The notes under the pieces: generated by a model | Seen by the model: the letters and a program-made list of their open reading frames with translations, nothing else | Told to the model about the DNA's origin: nothing | Databases searched by the model: none | Origin: Ctena decussata | Taxonomy: Eukaryota; Mollusca; Bivalvia; Lucinida; Lucinidae | Direction: 5' to 3' | Assembly (NCBI GenBank): GCA_963989385.1 | Contig: OZ022511.1 | Span: 27,150,503 to 27,214,502, forward strand | Length of the DNA: 64,000 nt | Made by a program: the position numbers and the translations under genes | Shown: piece after piece, positions 46,900-58,621 of the stretch | How positions within the stretch are numbered: the first letter of the stretch is position 1 | Layout of the letters: the number at the start of each line of letters is the position of its first letter

Positions 46900-48402
46900 T
46901 CCGGGCGCCTACACACGGGCTATTGACGTTGAACAAACGTTGATTAAATACTGATTCAACGTTGTGTGTGCCTGCAGGGTAGGCATGACGTCCATATTCC
47001 ATACTCTAGGCGCCTATATGATCGCACCTACAGCATTGAATCCACGTTGTGTGCCTGCTACATAGCCATGTGTATGCATCACATCCTATTTCGGATGCCT
47101 ACACGTCGATGATACAACGTTGAATCAACGTTGTGTACCTGCAGGAAATGTATCCTTTGTAAGTTATCCGCACTCTTGGGGTCTACACAACTGCGTACAT
47201 TGAATCAACGATATGCGCCTGCTGGGTATGCACCCCTTCATATGCATGGCACCCCCATTCTAGGAGCCCACACTTCGGGCACACAACGTTAAATAAACGA
47301 TGTGTGCCTACAGCGTATGTACCCCTTTGTATGCCAACAGCCCATATGGGAGCCTACACATCGAGCCTAAAACGTTGAGCTTGAGTTGTGTGCCTGCAGG
47401 GTAAGCACCTCTTTGTATGCTTGACATTCCCATACCTGGATTTAACACATAGGGCACACAACGATGAATCAACGTTGTGTGCCTGCAGGGTATGTATCTC
47501 TTTGTATGCATGTCACTTTCAGTCTTGGAGCCTACACATCGGACACACAACGTTGTTCATCGTAGGTCTAATGTACCTGCAGAACGTGTCTCTTTTGTAA
47601 GATGATATTCCAATTCTAGGAGCCCGAACATGGGACACACAATGTTGAATCAATGTAGTGTGCCTACAGTAGTGTACGGACCCCTGTATGCATACAATGC
47701 CAATTTTGGGTGCCTTCATATCGGACACCCAACCTTCAATCAACGTCGTGTGCCTGCCGAATATGTACCCTTTGTCTTTGACCCTACACATCATACAGAC
47801 AACGTTGATTCAACACTCTGTGCATGCAGGGTATGTGCCCCTTTATATACATGACATCCCAATCTGGGATCTTCCACATCGGACACTCAACGATCACTCA
47901 ACATTGCGTGCCGACAGTGTATGTATCTCTTTGTATGCATGACATACCCGTTTTGGGAGCTAACCCATCGGGCAGACAACGTTGAACAAGTGTGTGCCTG
48001 CACGATACGTACCCTTTCAGGCCTTTGTCGGATGACATTCCAATTCTCGGAAATAACCATCGGACATACAACGTTGAATCAACGTTGTCTGACCAGCAGG
48101 AAATGTGACCACCTCCCATTCTGCAAGCCTAAATATCGGGCACACACAGTTGATTTAACGGTGTGCGCCAAGAGGGTATGTACCCCTTTGTATGCCTTTG
48201 GGAGCTTACGTCTCGGATACACAACGTTGAACCAGCGTTGTGTTCCTATTTGTATGCATTCGTCTTACAACGTTGAATCAACGGTGCGAGCCAGCAATGT
48301 ATGTACCCCTTTCCATTCATGAAATTCCCATTCTTGGAGCCTACATATTGGGCACACAACGTCCGATCAATACTGAATCAACGTTGATTCAGCGTCATGA
48401 CG
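46900..48402 (+). repeat. Satellite-like array, ~90-bp diverged units
   Basis: About 16-18 degenerate units built from CACAACGTTGAATCAACGTTG, TGTGCCTGCAGGGTATGTAC, CCCTTTGTATGCATGACAT, CCCATTCTGGGAGCCTACAC and ATCGGG. The CAACGTTGA..TCAACGTTG core of each unit is itself an inverted repeat. Unit ends resemble the short element at 15411-15522. Open frames through it are repeat artefacts. Confidence 0.85.
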
Positions 48403-48417
48403 CTGAACCGACGTTGA

Positions 48418-48682
48418 TTGATTGATTATTTTGTTGCTTAACGCCCACGGTAAACAACTATGGTCGGGACGGTCAGTTAACCTAACCACACTATTCCTGG
48501 GCAGGCTTAGACCTCCTAAGCGGTTAACCAGTACTAAGTGCACATGCTTTCGCCAGTAACTGACAACTGCCCTTCTTGAAACAGCGGAAGGAGAAACGAA
48601 AGTATGTTGCCAGACCGGGTTTCGAACCCAGGACCTCTGACTTATGAGTCAGGTGCCCTACCAATTGCGCTACGCGGCCCGG
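48418..48682 (-). mobile_element. tRNA-derived SINE, copy C
   Basis: Minus-strand copy with a (GATT)n tail at its left and the tRNA-like head ending GCCCGGC at 48682. CTGAACCGACGTTGA, a perfect 15-bp target duplication, flanks it (48403-48417 and 48683-48697). It is inserted in the distal end of the satellite-like array. Confidence 0.92.
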
Positions 48683-48699
48683 CTGAACCGACGTTGAAT

Positions 48700-50123
48700 C
48701 AAGAGGTTAACCTGCAGGGTATATACCTTTTTGTGTGCTTGCCCATAAACTATTGCTGTATACTGTTTCCAGTCTACTGTTTTCTTTCAACTTTCACATT
48801 GCCTTTGCGCACATGCCAGAGTTTGAGCTAAAGCTTGATGTGTGCGCGCATGCTCTATGCTCGAAAAGCTATTTTCAATAGGCAGTAGATATTAAGCAAG
48901 CCACAACAGAAAGTAAGCAGTACACAGCTCATAATTTACCACATAATTTGCCGTACAAAAAAGTACAAAACCAGCATCTGTGCATGCTTTTCGCACGTGT
49001 AAAATTTGTCACAGTACACAGTGCACAGGAACACGAGAAAGAGGTACACAGGAAAAGTTGTACATCCCTGCGAAAGATAAAATACTGAAGTTGTTCGGAA
49101 AGCCACCAAAATGGTATAAACACATGGAATATTTTACTGTAAGTTATCTCTGAAAGGTTTTCACAAGAGTTTCATCCTTTTAAACAGCCGTATTTGGCCA
49201 GTTTTAAACAAATAAAATAAGACTCGGCTTCTGACAAAAAGTGCTGCAAAGTTTCTTGGTTGGCAATCAAAATAGCTTATATAATATCATAAACTTTATT
49301 AGGCTGCCGTGACGATAGTCAGGGGGCATTATGTTTTGCCCCTGTCAGTTCGGTCCGTCCGACTGTCTTGCCTTCACGCATGAAATGTTGGTATAATCGA
49401 CTCCTCCCAGAGTTTTCAAGCAATCCATTTGGAGCTTTTCAGAGATGTTACAAGCATATTGCAGATGCACATGTGACGTTATTGGGATCAAAAAAAATAA
49501 TAAAAATACACCCCCCCCCGCCCCCCCCCCGCCCCAGTTTTTAGGCAATGAATTGAAACGATGCAGTGATCTTACAAGCATATTGCGATGAAGATGTGCA
49601 TGTGACGTTTTGCAGACGAAAAAATAATTCTCGACAAATAACGGCCATGATCATGTTTGACTTGGACATTTTTAGATTAGTATTCAATATCGGGTAGCAC
49701 GTTTATGGATTTAGCTACAGTTTTATAGCAATCGATTTGAAACCATGCAAAGATGTCACAAGCATATTGAAGATGTACATGTGAGTTTTTCCAGATTCAA
49801 AAAAAAAAAAAAAAAAAAAAAAAAAAGAAAGAAAGAAAATAGCCGACTGCATTTTCGGCTGACATTTCAGACATCAGTCTGGCATGGGAGGATTTTTTCT
49901 GTAAAACATATGTTGTGCCCTCTTGAGAATCATCTGGCGATGTTGAAGCAACTCACCAGTCGGTTCTGATAGGTATTGAAAGAACTCATGGGTTAAGAAA
50001 AAACAAAAACATCATGCTTTATCCAATGACTCGCGGCGCGAAACTACAATTTGTACCGACCATTTCATGAAGAGACAAGGAGAATAATAATTTGAATACT
50101 TCTGATTACAAGAACATATGAGC
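48700..50123. other. Unassigned element interior
   Basis: No gene. Contains three diverged ~100-180-bp direct repeats (anchors near 49435, 49565 and 49745: ..GATGT.ACAAGCATATTG.AGATG.ACATGTGA), a C-run at 49510-49535 and a 26-base A-run near 49799. Confidence 0.5.
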
Positions 50124-50421
50124 CGCGACACGAAAAAAAAAATACAAGAAACAATAAAGTGGTTGTGCGCCCAGCGCAGACTCAGATCAGCATGGGTATC
50201 CGACAAGTCTGATCACAGTCTTCGCTGTCCGTGTTTGTGCGTCCAGCACAGACTCAGATCAGCCTGGGCATCAGAGTATTCGCTGTCCGTATGGAGGTAG
50301 TTTAGACCTTTAGCTACCCTTTAAGCGCTTAGCAAAGACTCTGATCAGTCTTGGTGGATGCCCAGGCAGATCTGAGTCTCCGCTGAGCGAACAACCACTT
50401 TGTTGGTTTTCTCGTGTCGCG
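50124..50421. mobile_element. Palindromic MITE, 'CGACACGA' family, copy 2
   Basis: The ends CGCGACACGAAAAA and TTTTCTCGTGTCGCG are inverted, as are TTGTGCGCCCAGCGCAGACT and the TCCGCTGAGCGAACAA side. The left arm carries an internal partial duplication (CAGACTCAGATCAGC.TGGG twice). This copy has the best-preserved termini of the three. Confidence 0.8.
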
Positions 50422-50837
50422 TTTCATATTATAACGATAGTAAATAAATCATGGTGCACATTAAGGTGTTTGCTATAGCATCGTCTCATTCCCTAGATAT
50501 TCGTTCTTTCTACCGAAACAAGTTTCCACACCAGGGATCGGGCCTACCCAAGAAGAAGACAATGGATTTGTGTACTGGTCCTGAGATAACATATTTCGGT
50601 AAATTTATTCTGTTGTCGATAAAGTATAGCATGCAGGCCAAGCCCTAGCCTCCAATTTCAGAGTCCGCATCCGATGATAGAAAAAATATGAAAAATTAAT
50701 CCAAGCCAAGTTTGACGATGAAAAGCATGAAAACGAATTTTGCTGATGAATCATTTACCATTTACAGTGTGTATTTCTGGTATATTTGCCCTCTCCATGA
50801 AAAGAAAAAAAGAGATAAAAGAAAAACAAGACCTCTC

Positions 50838-50990
50838 CGCGGTACAGGATAGCTCGCCTGACAGCGCCTTGCCCATCACATAAAAAGCTTTAACGTAAAA
50901 CTTAAACATTTTGCTAACGCCGACGCCGTCGCCAACGGGGTAGTGCAATAGCTCCTCCTGTACATTCGTACAGGCGAGCTTATCTCCTGC
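50838..50990. mobile_element. Intact small MITE (paralogue of the split copy at 31223-34306)
   Basis: GATAGCTCGCCTGACAGCGC ... AACTTAAACATTTTGC ... CGTACAGGCGAGC, with inverted GCTCGCCTG ends. The AACTTAAACA segment is uninterrupted here, which proves that the 2.9-kb element at 31299 is an insertion. Confidence 0.8.
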
Positions 50991-51059
50991 TAATTACTGG
51001 TATGCTGTCGTTTAGATCACCTAATTCATATGACGTAAATCAGTTACGTCATAAATAGA

Positions 51060-51470
51060 ACCGAGTGATCACTAGCAGGGGAGGCAACTTTTATGACTTC
51101 CTTTTTTCCCTCGGCTGGCATTGCCCTTTTGGAGGGCCTTTAGAGTAATGCAGTTTTTGTTTTTCGCTCTTTCCTTTGGGAGTTGGTCTCGGTTTGGAGT
51201 GGCGACGGGCTGATTGGGGATGTTTATGTTGCTTCCTCTGAAGGTGTACCCATTCACCTTAATGTAATATACTTGAAAGTTACTTATTTATTTAGTTATT
51301 TTAGGGTCAGGTGATGGTGCTGGGTAACTTATCAGTGCCAAGGCGTCCTACACATTTGGATAAGCGTAGGGCAAGGGCCAACTGTGCTTGCCCGATATAG
51401 ACTGAAATACGGTCTCAAAGAGCCGTGAAACCCCAAACAACCCACCAACAAGCTTATTTAATCCTGCAAC
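51060..51470. repeat. Retroelement-like fragment
   Basis: ACTGAAATACGGTCTCAAAG..AACAACCCACCAAC (51402-51452) recurs at 6397-6455, and GTACCCATTCACCTTAATGT (51246) recurs in inverse near 4280 and 53960. Probably pieces of one or two short retroelement families. Confidence 0.45.
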
Positions 51471-51945
51471 TGTTTCTGATTTGATTTGATCGTTTCGAGG
51501 AAGGGAGAACGTTGGGATGAAATTGGGAGATAGTTTTTATTTATTTTATTTTCTATTTATTTATAATTATTCTTTTCTATTTGTTAAACATTTTAACCAA
51601 AATATTAAATGTTGTTAAATTTGCGGTGCGAAAAATGCAGAAAAAGATCAAGCACTCAAGAACAACTAGGTAAAACTGGTAGGAAAAGATTTTAATTGCT
51701 TAACCAGTGCGCGAAAATCCAATTAAATAGCACGCAGTCTTAATAACGTCGCGTTATGATGTTCCGAAGACGTCAGATTTAATGACAAACTCGTCATTAG
51801 CGCATCATTAACTTATGACGGTTTAATGAACGTTTGATACAACCGGACTTAATGCCGCCATTAACTAATTTGTCATTAGGACTTTAATGATAGATTAGCG
51901 GTTAATTTGTCATTAGTTTAATGGCGGTTTGATACAACCGGGTCC

Positions 51946-52680
51946 AGAACTTTAACATTTAAAAAAATCTGAACGGTGAAAATTTTGATAAACATGTCTG
52001 TTTTGTGCAGGTTTTCTCATGTTCAACGTATTATCAGTACATTTCTGCATTTTGAACTTCATAACCCAGGGAGAGGGGGTACTCTGAATATAAGTATATA
52101 AAAAATCTTAACTTTAGGCTAAAGTGACAGGGCGAAATTAAACCAGTATTTTGTTAACCGAAAATAGAACACTTATGCCTATTACATACCAAGTAATACA
52201 TTTTCATAGTGGTTTGCGGTGATCGGGGTGGTGATGCTGCTTATGGTAAAATCATTACGTTGAACACCCAAAACGTTATGCTAAAGCATATTCTATATTC
52301 TCCTCATATCTGGAAACCTATTTCAAAAGTGGTGTGCGGTGGTTTGGGGTGGTTTGCGGTGGTTTGCAGTGGTTTGCGGTAATTCGATGGTCCCTCGGGT
52401 TGGGTCACTTTTTATATACATGTGGGTGCGACGATGAACGGGCATGTTATATGATAATTATAAGGCATGTTTATTCAACAACAAATTAGCTATGTGAATA
52501 TCCCTTCTTTTCATTCTTCTCATCATTTCAATAGCCCACTAAATTTAAAATTCAGGCAGTCAACAAATTTTATCCGACAAAAGGTTGTTTGAAAAGGTCT
52601 TTGTATGAATAAGAGGGGTATTCAAGGTTCGGCCCGAACACCCCGTCTTTAAAAAATTGAAGTAGCCCCTGAGTAGTGAA
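51946..52680. other. Unassigned, with GGTGGTTTGC minisatellite
   Basis: No gene. 52331-52380 is a run of 10-bp GGTGGTTTGC/GGTGGTTTGG units. The surrounding DNA is AT-rich. Confidence 0.6.
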
Positions 52681-53228
52681 CATCTGCTGATGGGAACTAC
52701 TACTAAAATCCTACAAAGTCTTGGCAACTACCACGATAGCATTTTAACTACCACGATGCGCTGGAAACTACCACACAGGACAAACGGGGCACGAATCTTT
52801 TACGAGTAAACGCTCGGATTTTTTTTCTGTCTAGAAACGTTTATTAAGGGTCTTTTTATCATTTTCATCGGCAAATGATATCACATTCAATTTGACAGAT
52901 ACGGGCTAAAATCCTTCGAACTGGCACTGTACGTTGGGGAAAGTTGGTCCGATGCTCAGTGGGGAAACAAAAATCTAAAGAAAGAAAATAACTTTTCATA
53001 TAAAATTTGGGGCTAGAGGGGACGCTGAGACATATTTACACGGAACCATATTGGCCGATTTCACCATTGTTCGTTCTTAGTAGTAAAATAAAACAAAAAA
53101 CAAAATGACACCAACCTTTGTTTATCAGTTTTTCGGCCTGGAAACTACCCCGTTATGTCCCGTATGTGGCTTGGGAACAAAATTACGTCAACACAATTTC
53201 GTGGTAGTTCCTAGGTTTACCACCCGTG

Positions 53229-54311
53229 AACGCGAGAGTCTTCATCGGCCGCCATCTTGCAACTAGAGTAACGGCGGTCCAGACCTCGGTTGATCTTTAG
53301 TAAGTTCATGACGTCATTTTAGTAGCTACCATCGCACTTTGACTGGAACTTTAGTTAATATAGTAGCTACTACAGTTCGAGTCGAAGTGGGCCCGAAATG
53401 TATGACAATTTCAGCATTTACCAAACACTGCATTCCTTGATTTCTGCCTTGTTAAAAGTGACCAATGAGGTTTCTACAGACACAAAAAGGGGATATTTAC
53501 ATGTTTTACGCAAAAATCCAGTCACCCTGTAATGTAAAAGACATTCAGTAGACTTTTTTTTAAATCAGCCTGTCCATTTCGTTGAAATTTTCAAATTTGC
53601 ATCACACGTGACTGTCAGAGATCTTTACGCAGCGTCCTTCTTTAATCCCAACGATAGGAATGTCGCTTTTCAGCACACATAACGTCATGACATCATTTTG
53701 ATGTCGCAGCGACGTTTTTATGCTATGCGATTACTGGGCTTATCTTGTAAACTATTCAAGAATGCCTTTGTCTGTACAAAACTGGGGGCAAAGGTGTGGC
53801 GAGATGGGAAGGCAGAAATAGTAGCTATTCGCTGACGATATAAGTGCTTTGGCAATGAGAGTATGTTTCTGAGAAAATGATATCCTGATACCGATTGACG
53901 TCTCGTGACGTCACGTTTGTAAATGCAGTATTATGCCAGTAGTCCCCTGCAAAATTAAGGAGAATGGGTACACTTTCAAGGGAAGCTTGAACACTACCAT
54001 GGTTTTCTTTGTCTTCTTTTTTAATCGGGGTCAACTCTTTAAGGCAAAAGTTGCTCCTACAGGAGCAACTATTGCCTTAAAGAGTAGCCCCCAGTTTTGA
54101 AGGGTTACGTCGCCCATCGAAGCAATCAGGAAGTCACAAAAGTTCTTTCTTTTTTAAAAAATGGCGGAAAACTATGGATGTGTATCCATACGCCTAAAAT
54201 AATTGATCTGACCAGACTGCGCATGTGCACAGGCTGGTCTAGGCATGCGCGGTTTATATATGCCCGACGAGATATTTTCTAAATTTACTACCTGGTTTCA
54301 TTTCTTTCCAG
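53229..54311. other. Intron DNA before glycosyltransferase exon 2
   Basis: Contains GACTCGAAC/GTAGTAGCTACTA blocks at 53335-53395, a perfect hairpin at 54034-54084 (CTCTTTAAGGCAAAAGTTGC / GCAACTATTGCCTTAAAGAG, with GCTCCT/AGGAGC) and a CAGACTGCGCATG/CATGCGC pair at 54213-54250. No other gene. Confidence 0.5.
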
Positions 54312-55213
54312 CTTCACAAGATGTCATATTTTTTTCAACATATGGCTCAGATGGAATCCCTCATTTCCCCTGATTCTGCCTTTCAAAGTAACTTGACAGT
54401 CGTAACTGCCTTCTTCGACATTGGATTCCAATGGAGGAACGGCTTTCGCTGGCGATCGACGAATGACTATCTCGAGTGGACAAAGACGTTTGGGTATCTG
54501 CTGAACCCTTTGGTAGTGTACACAGACTCGAGTCGATTTCAAAAACGTATGGAGCGAGCTAGAGCCAACTTATTTCATAGAACTAAAATATTTCTTATAA
54601 GCAGAAATTCTTCGTGGGCATTTAGAAGAAGAGATATCATCAGAGATATTTATTCCATTAAGGGATATCCTGTGTTTTATCCGGAGACCGATGGGCCAGA
54701 GTATTCATGCGCGCAACATGCTAAATACGACGTAGTTACGAGAGCGGCAACAGAGAACTACTTTAGCACGGACTACTTCACGTGGTTAGATATAGGGCTA
54801 TTCAGGTTTGAAACAAACAATCCAAAATATTTTACACTTGCAATTCCACCAGGCTTCAACTCTTCGAGAATTGCCGTCAATGGTTTATATGACTTGCCCA
54901 TGGACGTGGAAATGTCAAGAATTTTCAAGGAAAGAATGCGTTGGGTGGGCGGAGGTATAGTCTTAGGAGAGCGCAATCTTATATTAAAATATATGAACAG
55001 TATAAACGAGCGACGGACTATTTTCTGTCTCAAAAGCTCATGAATACAGATGAGCAGGTGATGTATGCCATGTACTCAACTAATGGACGGAAAATAATCA
55101 AACCGGACATCGACCTACAGTTGTATTGGTGTAAAAATAAATGTCACAATAACGATGATATCTTTTTTTATTTAGGCTATTTAATGAGAAAGTTGGCTTC
55201 ACTTGAACCTTAA
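54312..55213 (+). CDS. HtrL/YibB-like putative glycosyltransferase domain, frameshifted last exon
   Basis: Acceptor TTTCCAG ends at 54311; coding starts in phase 0 (LHKMSYFF). The domain begins LTVVTAFFDIG and continues with NDYLEWTKTFGYLLNPLVVY, YDVVTRAATENYF, YFTWLDIGLFRF and RWVGGGIVLGERN. This pattern (VTA.FDIG, YL.W...., F.W.D.G..R, W..GG) is that of the HtrL_YibB domain, related to bacterial LPS-locus proteins and probably glycosyltransferase-like; the acceptor and donor are unknown. Between about 54975 and 55020 the reading frame changes by one base: the first frame stops at 55043, while the continuation (YKRATDYFLSQKLMNTDEQV to a stop at 55213) is in another frame. It is either a real 1-nt indel (pseudogene) or an assembly error. 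With the 25661 exon it would be a type II membrane protein. Confidence 0.75.
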
Positions 55214-55857
55214 CCTTTAAAGAGCTTGCAAACAGAAAGCAACGACAACATTTATGTCAACAAAGCTGAAAAAAAAAAGAAACTAGAGCCAAAGCTCCTC
55301 GAGGAATGATTACAATGTAAAAATTGCGCTTAGCTATAAAACACAAGTTGTTACATGGTTAGGTGTAAACATGTTTAGAAATATGTCATACAGCTAAACA
55401 TGTACGCCTTTTTTTATTATTTTCCCAGACAAAGTCTGCTAAACACGCTTTATTCTGTTACGCGTTTCGGATGAATCCATTCTCTTTTCCCCGCCATTAA
55501 AGAACAAAAAAAGAACGAAAATGTTGACAGAGGAAATTTTCAAAATAAAAGGTAAATATAACCAGTTTTGTACATGTTTGATTTCTAAACATAAACCTAA
55601 ACATGTTGCAAATTGAACATGTTACGATTTACACACATAAAAAATCGGACTGCATTTTTTGTTAAGATTCTAAACACATTTTTACAGTGTAGCTATTTAT
55701 CCCTAGGGTAATATTCTTGTAAGAAAAATGGAATAGAAAAGGTAAGCTAAACCAACTCTGTTTCAAAATCAAAAATGTTATTGACACCGGCTTGGTCAGA
55801 AGAAGTTGTTTTATTAAGCAAGTTAGAACGCTGTCTGCCACGTCATAAATTGGCCTA
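55214..55857. repeat. Possible MITE with CA.TGTAAAAAT ends
   Basis: ACAATGTAAAAATTG at about 55312 and CATTTTTACAGTGTAG at about 55676 are loosely inverted, with repeated TAAACATGT motifs between them. The rest is the presumed 3' flank of the glycosyltransferase gene. Confidence 0.35.
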
Positions 55858-56495
55858 AATCGCTTTGATTCAAGTATAAAGTTTTGAACTGCACAGAAAA
55901 TGAGACTATTGATATTAACAGAAAGAGACGCGTCTCCAAACAGAAGGGCATTTGTAGTAGGACACATTAGTTATCAGTTCATTCTTGTATAATTTCATTG
56001 TATCTTTGGCATTCAAATAGAAAGTGTTTTGTGTCCTCCACAGATCCGCAAGCGCATAATGAGCTTTGAATTATATTTTTGAAATAAAAATGTTGATTTA
56101 AAGTACTTCAATTAGTTCTTACTCTCGTACGATACATGTATAAACTTGTCCCACGTCCCGGCATAGTAAAAAGTTGGAGGAGTAATACTACCACTGTTCA
56201 GATGTCCTTTAAGAAATGCAATATTGCTTGACTGGCGAGTGTTCTCTGGTAATTTGTTCCTGCGAGTAACAGAAGAAAGAAAATAATTATAGAAAAGTTG
56301 TGAGTAAGCTTGTACTGTTCCTAAATTATAAGCATTACGTAAATTAAGGGAAGAAGTATTACAAAACTAAAGGTGGACTTAAAGTTGTTAAATAGCACGG
56401 ACTCATGCCAGATTTCATCTTATAAAACAAGCTTGTTTCTCCGTGACGAAAACGTTTCCCATCCAGTCTCAGTATATAACGCATCTATAGATACC

Positions 56496-56740
56496 AGGCC
56501 CCGAGGTTATAAAACTTTTTTCATGCTCAACTCAGCTGAGCATGAAATTTTACCTGCTAATAAATAGCAAATTACTGATAAGTACAGTTGTTTTCTTGCT
56601 CAGTTTAACTGAGTATGTAATTTTCTCTGCTTATGAATATGAAAATGCCAACATTAGTTGGCATTTTCATATTTATCAGCAGAGAAAATTTCATGCTCAG
56701 CTGAGTTGAGCACGAAAAAAGTTTTATAACCTCGGGGCCT
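56496..56740. mobile_element. Palindromic MITE, 'CCGAGGTTAT' family, copy 2
   Basis: Perfectly mirrored ends AGGCCCCGAGGTTATAAAAC and GTTTTATAACCTCGGGGCCT. Arms include TCATGCTCAACTCAGCTGAG and its complement. A central hairpin is GAAAATGCCAACATTAGTTG / GGCATTTTC. It lies within the old LINE and shares its interior with copy 3. Confidence 0.85.
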
Positions 56741-57189
56741 GTTTTGTAGACCCTATGACGATGCGTCCGGCATCAGTCTGGGGTTTTTTCAAGCTTGTTT
56801 ACTTCGTACTGGGTGCAGTTATCCTACACAACATCAGCATATTCTAAGACTGGACGGATGAAAGAGTGTATAGACTGTTGTAGAGATTTTCTGTCAGGAA
56901 TAAATTTCGACTGTCTCTTTTTATTTATGCGATACCAAGCTTTAGATTTTATCGCAGTTAAATGTGCATGCAAGATACCATCACAAGTGTGAAGTGAAAG
57001 TCAAATCTAGGTGTTTGTGCCTATCTACTTCATTTACTTGTTGGTGGCTCATGCTTAAAAACTAGTGGATGTAGAGGTTTGTTGTGCTTTCTGGAAAATA
57101 GGAGACATTCGAGCATAGAAATATTAAAGGTGACAAATTAATATCTCAAAGATATTGTCACCTTTTCTCTATGTCCGAAGAAGAGGTGG

Positions 57190-58585
57190 TTTGTAGTTCA
57201 GGACCCCATTACTGCTGCTGGAATCATAAATACTGATATAACGAAGATAAGTAAATGGGCTAAAACCTGGCTTGTAACCTTCAACCCACTAAAAACTGAA
57301 TCTCTGTTGATCTCACGGAAACTCCACCAACAAGCACACCCTCCAATATTCATGCAAGACCAACAAGTAGCTGAAGTAACCTCTCACAAACATTTAGGCG
57401 TCCACTTATCAAACGACTGCACATGGCATAATCAAATTGAATTTATAAAAGAAAAGGCTTGGGTAAGATTAAATATAATGAGAAAATTTAAATATGAATT
57501 GGATCGTAAGTCATTGGAAATTATTTACACCTCCTTTATTTGGCCTATCCTTGAATATGGCGACGTAGTATGGAGTAACTGCAATCAACAGGAAAAACAA
57601 GAGCTCGAAAAAATTCAAATAGAAGCTGCACGGATTGCCACAGGCACGACAAAATTAGTCTCGATTCAGGCGTTATATGATGAAACAGGTTGGGAAACTT
57701 TGGAATCGCGTAGATACAAACATAAATTAGTCTTGTTTTACAAAATGCAATCACTGTTATCTCCGTTATACCTTTCCTCAATGGTCCCCCCAACAGTTGA
57801 TAGTTTTCCAAGATACAGTTTAAGGAATGCCAATGACATCAGAACGGTTGAAGCACGAACCAGTCTATATTACCAATCTTTTCTTCCCTCCGTAGTTAGA
57901 GACTGGAATAGTCTTGAAGACGAAGACAGAAATTCTGCATCAGTTAATTCGTTTAAAAATCGCCTGAATCGAAACAGCTTGATTGTTCCAAAATATTATT
58001 ACGTTGGAGATAGAAAATTACAAGTACTCCATACTCGCTTGAGAACGAAATGTAGCTCTCTTAATTGTGAATTTTTTTTTGAAAAATATAGATTCACCTT
58101 TATGTAGCTGCGGTAGCATTGAAAATGCACAACACTATTTCTTTCATTGTTCACGTTATACTGATATACGTCGTAACCTGATCAACTCTTTGTCTCAAAT
58201 ATGTACTGTTTCACTCGATACTTTAATGCACGGCAACAGTTCATTGTCTTTACCACTAAATAACACTATTTTTGGATGTGTCCAAGCTTTCATCAAGGAC
58301 AGTAAACGGTTTTAGTTTCCGAAGGAACTTGATGCAATATTACTATGCAATTGTTATTGATCATTTTAACTACATGCATCAGGTCCGTAAGTGTTACCCA
58401 ATTCATGTTATTTGAAGGAAATGGTATCCTGGAGACTGCCTGCTAAATTAATGAAGCTTTCACCTTGACCCACTAGTATTTAAATTAAATTAAATTCCTA
58501 TCGGGTAAACCTCGTCCTGACATTAGACACGTTGCTCTAGTCTTTATCTGTTTTCAAATGCTCCACTTAGATTTTTTTGTCTGAC

Positions 58586-58621
<36 letters not shown>

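Larger units (their letters stand above)
46293..51945. mobile_element. TIR element, about 5.65 kb (GGACCCGGTTGTATCAAAC ends)
   Basis: GGACCCGGTTGTATCAAAC at the left is mirrored exactly at the right (51927-51945). Both termini continue with short A.TAATGACAAATTAA and CCGTCATTAA blocks and a second CGGTTGTAT.AAAC copy about 75-130 bp in. No transposase. It encloses the satellite-like array, SINE copy C and two MITEs. Confidence 0.65.
35775..53228. mobile_element. 17.5-kb structure bounded by ~540-bp inverted repeats
   Basis: 35775-36310 and 52681-53228 are inverted copies with very few mismatches by eye. They start CACGGGTGGTAAACCTAGGA and end in GTAGTTCCCATCA. The arms repeat GTGGTAGTT.. (ACTACCACGAT) motifs near their inner ends. 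They enclose elements 36865-45704 and 46293-51945, the satellite-like array and SINE copy C. I cannot tell whether this is one very large transposon or two inverted copies of a smaller repeat. No target duplication is evident. Confidence 0.6.

Noticed and set aside
46900..48402. CRISPR-like repeat-spacer array
   Set aside because: Units are diverged along their whole length with no constant repeat and unique spacer, and the genome is eukaryotic.
47308..48425. Several open frames of 70-130 codons in both strands
   Set aside because: They are produced by the ~90-bp satellite-like units, whose length and composition keep frames open.
35105..53395. An even larger element bounded by CGACTCGAAC repeats at 35120 and 53385
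   Set aside because: The similar blocks are short, occur more than once on each side and are internally repetitive, so they do not define termini.
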